This document shows, one piece after another, positions 56,263 through 64,000 of a stretch of DNA of 64,000 nucleotides (position 1 is the stretch's first letter; every line of letters starts with the position of its first letter). This stretch comes from Ampullaceana balthica (Eukaryota > Mollusca > Gastropoda > Lymnaeidae). The position numbers were made by a program, and so were the translations under genes. The notes under the pieces were generated by a model. It worked only from the letters and a program-made list of their open reading frames with translations. It was not told the DNA's origin and searched no databases. The DNA lies in the NCBI GenBank assembly GCA_944989445.1, contig CALYLW010000054.1, positions 1,116,654 to 1,180,653 of the forward strand. The letters run 5' to 3'.

Positions 56263-56722
56263 GTAAAAACAAAGTTTTCTACTATAAATCCCTTATATTT
56301 GAGTCATAATTATAAGTATTGATTATTTTCCAACGCCACAAATATTTACAGACTGACACCGAGTGATGTCCCCTGTCTTTTAACGGGGGATGGGACGTGA
56401 GGGGGTGTTGGCACGACAGTCGACGTCTAAGCGTCAACTCAAACTCACGTGGAAAAAAACAATAACAAACCGTGAATTTGAATTACATACGTTATATAAG
56501 GAAAAACTAAAAATGCATTAATTTAATTACGGTACAATCGATCGATCTAAAATTTTAATACGATGCATTGTTAGGTGAGATGGGTCCGTGTGCCAAATTT
56601 CAGCTCGATCGGATCACTGGAAGTGGGTCATTTTCGACTTTTGTTTTTCCGCCCGCCCAGCCCATGAGATGACGACAGACAGAGACGGCCGCGAAGTTAA
56701 TATAAGGGATTTAAAAAAATAT
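56263..56722 (+). mobile_element. Family B repeat (second of a tandem pair)
   Basis: Follows the first copy directly: 'ggatttaaaaac' then 'aaacccgtaaaaacaaag'. It is shorter by about 65 bp through an internal deletion. Confidence 0.85.
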
Positions 56723-56934
56723 TTCATAATTATTTTTTTAAAATATAGAGTCCAGGTGCGGACACTGCCCCAAATAACAGGCCCGAAACGGTCCCTGAAA
56801 CATTATCTTAACTGTTAACACATTCCCCGAGTTGGCTGTCGCGGCGGTAGTCTTACTCCCAGGAAATGGTCTGTGCCACTCACCAGCAGTCGGAGACGGT
56901 TGCCCAAGTATTAATTAGCCCATGTTCTTTGCAT

Positions 56935-57275
56935 AGACGCACTGACAAGGCCGTTTCTTCATATGAAGTATGTCTAGCCCATTTCTGGGTATAGACAATA
57001 GACACGCGCTGACTTATGGACACATCACTAGGTCACCAGTGCTTACTGACACGGACATGTCTTCATATGTCTAGCCCATTTCTGGGTATAGACAATAGAC
57101 ACGCGCTGACTTATGGACACTGCACTAGATCACCAGTGCTTACTGACACGGACATGTCTTCATATTAAGTATGTCTACCCCATTTCTGGGTATAGACAAT
57201 AGACACGCGCTGAATTATGGACACATCACTAGATCACCAGTGCTTACTGACACGGACATGTCTTCATATAAAGTA
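56935..57275. repeat. ~110-bp tandem repeat, three copies (fourth at 60569-60672)
   Basis: Units start tgtctagcccatttctgggt (or a variant), contain 'gacacgcgctgacttatgga' and 'accagtgcttactgacacgg', and end 'catgtcttcatatgaagta' (or a shorter form). The array stops at 57275 in mid-array and resumes at 60569, after a 3.3-kb insertion. Confidence 0.92.
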
Positions 57276-60200
57276 CGAGAGCAATGCCCGTGCGATGCTA
57301 CGGGTAGGCACAATGAAAATAACTTTATTTGGATTTGAGTTTCACATTCCCCTTAATAATAAGTGTAAACGTATCAGGAAATTAGGGTAGTGATAAATCA
57401 AACCCACTTCTTTATAAAAATCACGATATGTGTGTCTAGAAAATAGAAAGTATGATGAATTTAAATATTTCCCATCAATTTTGGTATTTCTGCTTTAATA
57501 ACGCACTCTTTTCTCGATATACTTTACCAGAATAACAAAGGTCCTTAACAGTTAAAAAAATCTAATGGGCAAGGCTAAATTTCTTTTTCCATAAATCAAA
57601 AAATTAAAACAATATCTTTGATTCCTTTGGTTCTAGGGAAAAGCTCTTAAAATCACCCACTCCATTTTTTTAAGCTAAGTATGAAATTAGTTCAAGACGA
57701 ATAGGATATTTTTTTTAGAATAGTAACAAAGCAATAAATTGGCAGATACTTGTTTCACTTAAATAACGGATTATTTTTCTTTGTATTTATATTCAAGCCT
57801 TTTTTCATTGTAGCTTTTTTAGCTTATAAAATGACATATAAGTTAGGGCTTAATATATAACATATATTATGTAGGCATTTGATTTTAAAAAAGAATAGTT
57901 TTTAAAAAATCAGTCTGTATACAAAATTTTATCATCGTTGTATAATATTGCTCAAATAAAATCAAGTTGTTATGTCACAATATCAGTTGCTGTTAGTGTA
58001 TTTTTTGCCAGAACAGGGGTAGGCACAATTAAAAAATAACTTTATTTTGTTTTGGGTCTCAAATTTCCTTTAAAATTGAATGTAAATGCATCATGAAATT
58101 AGGGTAGTGATAAATCAAACCATGTCTTATAAAATTCACGATATGTGTGTCGAGAAAATAGAAATTATGATGAATTTAAATATTAACCATCAGTTTTGGT
58201 ATGTCTGCTTTAATAACGCATGCTTTTCTCTATATAATATACTCCTACAGAATATGAAAGGTACTTAAGAGTTATAAAAATCTAATCGGCAAGGCTCAAT
58301 TTATTTTCACATGAATAAAAAAAAATTAAAAATATATTTCCATATGATTCCTTTGGTTCTAGGAAAATGCTCAGAAAAACACCAATACCATTGTATAGTT
58401 TAAGCATGAAATTAGTTTTAGACGAATTAGTTATTATTTGAGCCAGATAATATTTATTTGAATATGTATGCTTAGTGGAGGGTGGAAATAAGGTTTACGG
58501 GTTGCTATTTTCTTTACACACGAATATTAACATAAAAACAATGTTTGTTTTTTTATTTAAATTCCTAGAGATTGATTTTCTAATAAATTGCGTCATTTTG
58601 AAAAGACTTTCCACTCTTTTCTTCTAGTATTAACAAAGCAATAAGTTGGCAGATACTTGTTCCACTAAAATAAAGGATTACTTTTTGTTGTATTTGTATT
58701 TAAGCCTTTTTTCGTTGTAGCATTTTTTAGCTTATAAAATGACATATTTGGTAATGGTTTTAATATATAACATATATTTGTAGGCATTTGATATTAAATT
58801 AGAATAATTTAAAAAGAATTTTTTCAAGAAAGTGTATACAGCTTAATAGAAAACTGCCATTTAGTAAACAACATGATCTGCCTTTGAAATCAGTCTTTAT
58901 ACAAAAATGTATCCTCGTTGCATAATATTGATCAAATGAAATCAAGCTGTTATGTCTAAATATCAGTTGCTGTTAGTGTATTTTTTCGCTTGAGCACGCA
59001 CTTTCTGAAGCTAGAACCTATATATGAGTCGTAATACCCGCGATATGTCTTTACACTAAATATATGTATACCTTAAAGAACCGTACAGTTTATACCTGAA
59101 GTGTGTGCCACGCAACTCATTGTTCTAGAAATGTAACTATTTTTTTTAATGAATGTTTTAGTTTTGTAAGCTGTTAAATACCTTTCTTAGCAATGATTTT
59201 TTTATGGGGAAAAGCATATTATTTATGTGAATTTTGATGCTTAAGTAAGGTGTTCATGGGGTTTATTTGTTTTAAAGAAACATTTTGAATCGCAAGGTCT
59301 GGGCTTAAAATTTAACCTGCTGATTTAGTTTAATCTATGCAAAAAGTATAAAAACAGTTGCTAAGCTATAGTGTTTATGTCATCCAGGGTTGGGCGATAT
59401 TATTGACTCTTACCCCACCAATAAATGGTACATTTCAAAAGGTCATAAAGTTGTACTCAATATAAAAATAACTGTTCCACTTATTACCCACACTCATTGG
59501 TCCGTGCATATAACTCCTATATATAATCCATTTTCGTCTATAACAGTACCGATTTTTTTTCATTCCTTCTATTTCCTTGGGGCAGTTTATGGAGCAATCG
59601 TTCCAGAAAAAAAAATCGTGTAAACTATTTAAGCACCGAAGGAAAATAAATATCCCACCTAAGAATCATTGATAAATATAGCTTACCTAGCATGTTTGAC
59701 TTAATTTATGCAAAAAGAATATTAACAGTGGCTAAGCTATAGTGTTTGGTATCTGGTTTCACTCATGTGCTTTCTTTCTCTAATGCATTGAATACATTGT
59801 TAGTATTTGATTAGTATTTGATTATTTAGAACTAACTTGTAAAATGTCAAATACATTAAGTATTTAAATTAAACATATAAAAGATATAAAGAAAAGTGGT
59901 AAAATGATACTGTGTATTTGATAATAAAGAAAATAATAGAAAATAATAGTATATAAATATTGTTAAAATATTGCGCTAAAAAAACAATGACTATGGTTTG
60001 TAAACAAAAATGTTAGGTAGATTAACGTTGAACATAAATGTAGACATCTGGAGAAAGACCAAAGCAAATAAATTTTTCGAACGGCTGAATAAAATACATC
60101 TCGAAAATACATAAAGGAAACAGTGTAAAGATATAATTTGCAAACATATATTAATTCTGTAATTTTCTACAAAAAAAATATACGTATTCTTGTTAGAGGC

Positions 60201-60568
60201 GCAACGTTATCAGACATAAAAATAATCCGTTTCATCACATTTAGTTCACAACATAAACACACACACGCTCACTTTATTCACACACTTATACACACAAACA
60301 TAAACACACAAACAGATAGTACCATTAAAAAAATCACATTTCATTGAAATAACCGCGGCTCTTTTTACTTTGTTTCCATTTTACAAATTAATATGAGCTC
60401 GAACTATTACGTCAAGTCACAATATTTTATAGCGAGAAACGCCGTCTTGTTAATCTCGACACCAAAATGTTTATTATTTAATTTTCAATAATTTATTTTA
60501 TTTTCGGGAGTTACCCCGCATAGCGAGCACCCACACTCAGACGCGCTTAGGCGCAATATATATAGGGA
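57276..60568 (-). mobile_element. 3.3-kb Helitron-like element, non-autonomous
   Basis: The flanking array is cut exactly between A (57275) and T (60569) with nothing duplicated. On the minus strand the insert begins TCCCTATATATATTGCGCC and ends with hairpin CCCGT-agcatcgc-ACGGG followed by CATTGCTCTCG. This agrees with the 5'-TC, the subterminal hairpin and the A/T site of Helitrons, and with the ends of family A. The interior contains a diverged direct duplication (57303-58013 and 58014-58988, both with 'gaaattagggtagtgataaa') and no helicase or Rep coding sequence. Confidence 0.7.
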
Positions 60569-60672
60569 TGTCTAGCCCATTTCTTCGTACAGATAATAGA
60601 CACACGACGACTTATGGACACATCGCTAGATCACCAGTACTTACTAACACACTGACACGGACATCTCTTCTA
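60569..60672. repeat. Displaced last unit of the 110-bp array
   Basis: tgtctagcccatttcttcgt through 'gacatctcttct' is the fourth, most diverged unit of the array interrupted at 57275. Nothing is recognised in the following 60673-61023. Confidence 0.85.
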
Positions 60673-61023
60673 CACTCACCAGACCATATTTTGTTACAAA
60701 CTCACTAGACGCCCCGCGGTGTAGCATACGCCGCAGACTTGCTCATGGAGAGTGCAAAGAAAGTGGAGAAAGAACGGACACAAACTACAGCACAAAGAAA
60801 TCAAAACAACGCGAGTGAACGTCGGTTGGGGGGGGGGACGACTGCCGACTCATTGTTGGTTTCGAGACATTCGCACTGTGGTTATCTACCTGCCCACAAC
60901 CCTTTACCACATTAGCTTGCTAACCATAAACTGTGATTGGCCGACCCTAGCGAGGGTCAGCCACGTTGTCAATAAAGGGGTAAAAGAAAGCGCACAAACA
61001 GACATTTAAAAAAAAATATCAAT

Positions 61024-61095
61024 GTTTTCGCTGGGGCTTGAACCCAGGACCTTCCCCGTATAAGGCGGACGTGATAACCAGTACACTACGAATCT
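61024..61095 (-). tRNA. tRNA-Val-like gene, probable pseudogene (anticodon TAT)
   Basis: The minus strand folds as a 72-nt cloverleaf. It has D arm tagtgtactggttatcacg, anticodon stem tccgc/gggga (one mismatch), loop CTTATAC and a perfect T arm CTGGG-TTCAAGC-CCCAG. The body resembles eukaryotic tRNA-Val, whose loop would be CTTACAC (TAC) or CTAACAC. Here the anticodon reads TAT, which would decode isoleucine. Only four of seven acceptor pairs form (AGATTCG with CGAAAAC), so it is probably decayed. Confidence 0.6.
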
Positions 61096-61930
61096 CACGT
61101 TATTCCGTGAAAGAACAAATGCAAGTGAACGCAAGGACCATTTTTGGTCTCGAGACATTGGTTGACCACAGCGAGGGTCATTCGTCATGCTCATTTGCAC
61201 ATAATCGCTTTGGTGAAGGGGCGGGAGGAGGGTTAGAGAGTCGGCGTGCGTGCGTGGTGTCCCGCATGGTTGGGCGACATTGTTGTTGGCTTCCTTATGT
61301 CTCGTAAGACGACGGAATTTGCTGTGCTCCTGTGGAATTTGCGCGCATGGCCTTGCAACTTCTGCTGTGGCCTGCACAAGCCCACTCGCGAATGGCAGCC
61401 TTTGCTGCACTTCTGACACTGAAAGGTAGTAGTAGTGGTTGGCTGATTTGCTCTTTTTTTTCATCTTAAGGCGATTTACGTCTGCGACCTGTTGCAGGTT
61501 TCTTTCTCCTGCTTCTAACCCGGCGTCAACGCCTGCTTCCATCTGTACCATGTCCCCAGCCACGTAGAGAATTATATATATATATATACATATATATATA
61601 TTAATTATATATATAGATTTTATTGCCAACCTTGATGGTGCTCTGAGATTAGTATCACGTGATCAAGTACATGTATGCTGAATATGGACCCATCCTGACA
61701 CGTGGAAACACATGTTCAAACAGCTAGTCATTTTATTGACACGGATCTGATGGCCACCGTAGAGCCGCCTATATTCTAGATGTTTTCATTGAACTGCCGC
61801 TGTTGTTGATTTCTGAAAGTTGATCATTATTGGATAAAAGTGCATGTTGCGGCGACCCGAACCCTGGACTATAGTGCGGGATATCGTGTGTGTGTGTAAA
61901 AGGGAAGGGAAAGGGGGATTAAGCGCCTTT
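61096..61930. other. Intergenic with TA microsatellite
   Basis: A TA-rich run lies at 61572-61616. The minus-strand open frame at 61006-61629 passes through the tRNA-like sequence and the TA repeat and has no recognisable domain, so it is not called. Confidence 0.5.
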
Positions 61931-61931
61931 A

Positions 61932-62742
61932 GTGAATCAATTTATCGTTAAATTTATTGCCGCACACAAAAATCTAAATTTCCATGTTGACATCGAGACA
62001 TATTCCTGTATTTATTGCCGACTACAAAAATCTCAATTCCCGTGTTGTTATCAAAGACATATTCCTATATTTATTGCCGCACACAAAAATCTAAACTCCC
62101 CTGTTGTTATCAAAAGACATGTTCCTATATTTATTGCCGACTACAAAAATCTCAATTCCCGTGTTGTTATCAAAGACACATTCCTATATTTATTGCCGCA
62201 CACAAAAATCTCAATTCCCGTGTTGTCATCAAAAGACATATTCCTATATTTTTTGTCGACTACAAAAATCTCAATTCCCGTGTTGTTATCAAAAGACATA
62301 TTCCTATATTTATTACCGACTACAAAAATCTCAATTCCCCTGTTGTTATCAAAAGACATATTCCTATATTTATTGCCGACTACAAAAATCTCAATTCCCG
62401 TGTTGTTATCAAAGACATATTCTTATATTTATTGCCGTACACAAAAATCCAAATTCCCCTGTTGTTATCAAAAGCATATTCCTATCTCTATTGCCGTACA
62501 CAAAAATCTAAATTCCCCTGTTGTTATCAAAAACATATTCCTATATTTATTGCGGTTCACAAAAATCTATATTCCCCTGTTGTTATCAAAAGCATGTTCC
62601 TATCTTTATTGCCTTACACAAAAATCTAAATTCCCCTGTTGTTATCAAAAACATATTCCTATATTTATTGCCGTACACAAAAATCTAAATTCCCCTGTTG
62701 TTATAAAAAACATATTCCTATATTTATTGCCGTTCACAAGTA
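61932..62742. repeat. ~59-60-bp minisatellite, about 14 copies
   Basis: Unit 'tattcctatatttattgccg' + 'actacaaaaatctcaattcc' + 'cgtgttgttatcaaaagaca' with variants (ccgcacac, ccgtacac, cccctg). The near-60 period keeps several frames open on the plus strand, giving spurious proteins of up to 274 aa. Confidence 0.95.
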
Positions 62743-62745
62743 GCT

Positions 62746-63455
62746 CATTTCACTAGTCCAAAAAATAATTTTGAAAAAAAATAAATTTTAAAAAATCCCA
62801 GTGACTTTTTATATACAATAATATACATATACGTTTGTCCATCAACGTCTTTCTCGTGTCATACGACATCATTGTATTTCATCGAAGCCCCGCTGCGTGT
62901 TATCGATCATTGCTACCCACCATTGAATGAAGACCCACGCCTAATGAAATGTGCCAGTGCTGTAAGGCGAGCCGTTATCAGTTAAGTCTGCCAATCTTTT
63001 CAATCCAAAAATATAATTATTGATGCGTGCTAAGTAGCAGTTCTGTAATGGGTTTTGTGGGGCCATGCAAAATTGTCAGGCGTACCCAAAGTGACATAGT
63101 TTCGCCACCCCTGCACAAGTGAAACCCATATGCCAGCATATACAATTTGTTTCCTTCGAATGTATTGTTAACCCGGTAGGGTAGTCGTAAACAAAAAACA
63201 AACAACAACAAAAATCCATTTCAATTGGACATACTGAAGAGGATCAAAATTGAGATGAAGGATAAAGGTCACACTAGTGTGAGTGGAGGTCACTGACAAC
63301 CCTCGTATATGATTTTGGAGTGCTCTTGCTCTGAAACTGAAGCACTGCGAGGCGTGTTGAGCTAAAGGACTATTCAGTCAAAAGAATGTCGCGTTGACTT
63401 ACTTTTTGAATATGCAAGTCAAGCGAGTCCCATTATCAATATACATAATTCCCGT
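62746..63455. other. Intergenic, nothing recognised
   Basis: No gene or repeat family supported. Confidence 0.45.
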
Positions 63456-63458
63456 TGT

Positions 63459-63569
63459 CTGTATGTATGTATGTATGTATGTATGTATGTATGTATGTAT
63501 GTATGTATGTATGTATGTATGTATGTATGTATGTATGTATGTATGTATGTATGTATGTATGTATGTATG
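63459..63569. repeat. (TATG)n microsatellite, ~27 units
   Basis: Uninterrupted tatg tetranucleotides. The open frame MYVCMYVC... over it is an artefact. Confidence 0.98.
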
Positions 63570-63782
63570 GAATAATGATGTTAGGTGGCGCTGCTATCGA
63601 TTGTGTATAAAAATATTATATGACGTCATTGTTTTAGGGTTATATTTTAATTTTTGAAAAGGGGACGATGTTAAAATAGGATTTGAAGATTTAAAATTAT
63701 TATGAAACTAGCGTATCACCCATCAAAAATGACGGAAGTTTTCAGCTGAAATCTATTTATTTTATTAAAAAATGCACTTTTT

Positions 63783-64000
63783 TTAGGGCGCCTACGGCGC
63801 GACCTTTTTCAACAACCCAACTAACTTGTCGTTGTTTGATAAATACGAAATATTAAACTTTCTGAAGTGTACAAAAAGTATTTTATAATAGGTGTTGCTG
63901 GGCGCCTACGGCGCCCCCTTTTTTAAATTTTTAAAATAATAATTAACCATCAGCAAATCCTCTTTTTATATTGATCCCTTTTCCAAATTAAAATATCAGC
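63783..64000 (-). repeat. GGCGCC-family dispersed repeat (copy 5)
   Basis: Two gggcgcctacggcgc clusters (63787 and 63901) flank the 'aactaacttgtcgttgtttg' + 'ataaatacgaaatattaaac' unit. It is followed by 'tttccaaattaaaatatcag', which continues past the window edge. Confidence 0.75.

Noticed and set aside
61006..61629. 207-aa minus-strand ORF
   Set aside because: Begins in a TA repeat and ends through a tRNA-like sequence; no domain recognised.
61932..62756. 274-aa, 204-aa and 135-aa overlapping ORFs
   Set aside because: All derive from the near-60-bp minisatellite and are low-complexity translations of the same unit in three frames.
63394..63657. 87-aa ORF with MYVC repeats
   Set aside because: Translation of a TATG microsatellite.

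Overview
The window is eukaryotic nuclear DNA from an animal, most likely a lophotrochozoan and probably a gastropod mollusc. It is AT-rich, its genes have introns with GT-AG junctions, and more than half of it is transposon or tandem-repeat sequence. The phylum call is an inference from the style of the genes and repeats (tRNA-headed SINEs, CR1/RTE-type LINEs, many hAT elements); nothing here fixes a species.

Four host genes can be supported. (1) 1711-8008, + strand: the 3' part of an ANKS6 (SamCystin) orthologue, seven phase-compatible coding exons ending with a SAM domain split over two exons. (2) 15805-16977, - strand: a single-exon FBXL8-like F-box/LRR protein. (3) 30347-36621, - strand: a six-exon gene whose joined product (273 aa) resembles C18orf21/RMP24, a small zinc-ribbon protein linked to RNase MRP. 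(4) 43277-43987, - strand: an intronless NUDT7-like CoA diphosphatase with a nudix box and a C-terminal SKL peroxisome signal. They look functionally unrelated and form no operon or cluster.

The rest is a dense, often nested mobile-element landscape. hAT elements with 8-bp target duplications lie at 2646, 24824, 33848, 46189, 50056 and 50751, with others less cleanly bounded. A 178-bp-armed foldback element lies at 18906. A TGACGTCA-rich MITE has at least seven copies. A 5'-truncated LINE ending in GATAA repeats is present in four copies, and a tRNA-headed SINE shares its 3' tail. RTE-like LINE remnants occur too. A Helitron-like group has ends A|TCC...CTCG|T, including one 3.3-kb element that cleanly splits a tandem array. 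There are also a palindromic GGCGCC repeat family and several minisatellites.

The most unusual signal is in ANKS6. Two consecutive SAM-domain exons each have a minisatellite built from their own exon end plus 5' splice site: about 24 copies of 30 bp at 3209-3935 and 9 copies of about 48 bp at 6887-7328. A third tandem duplication covers the stop codon of the last exon. The donor sites themselves have been amplified, giving long rows of near-identical GT donors directly behind the authentic ones.
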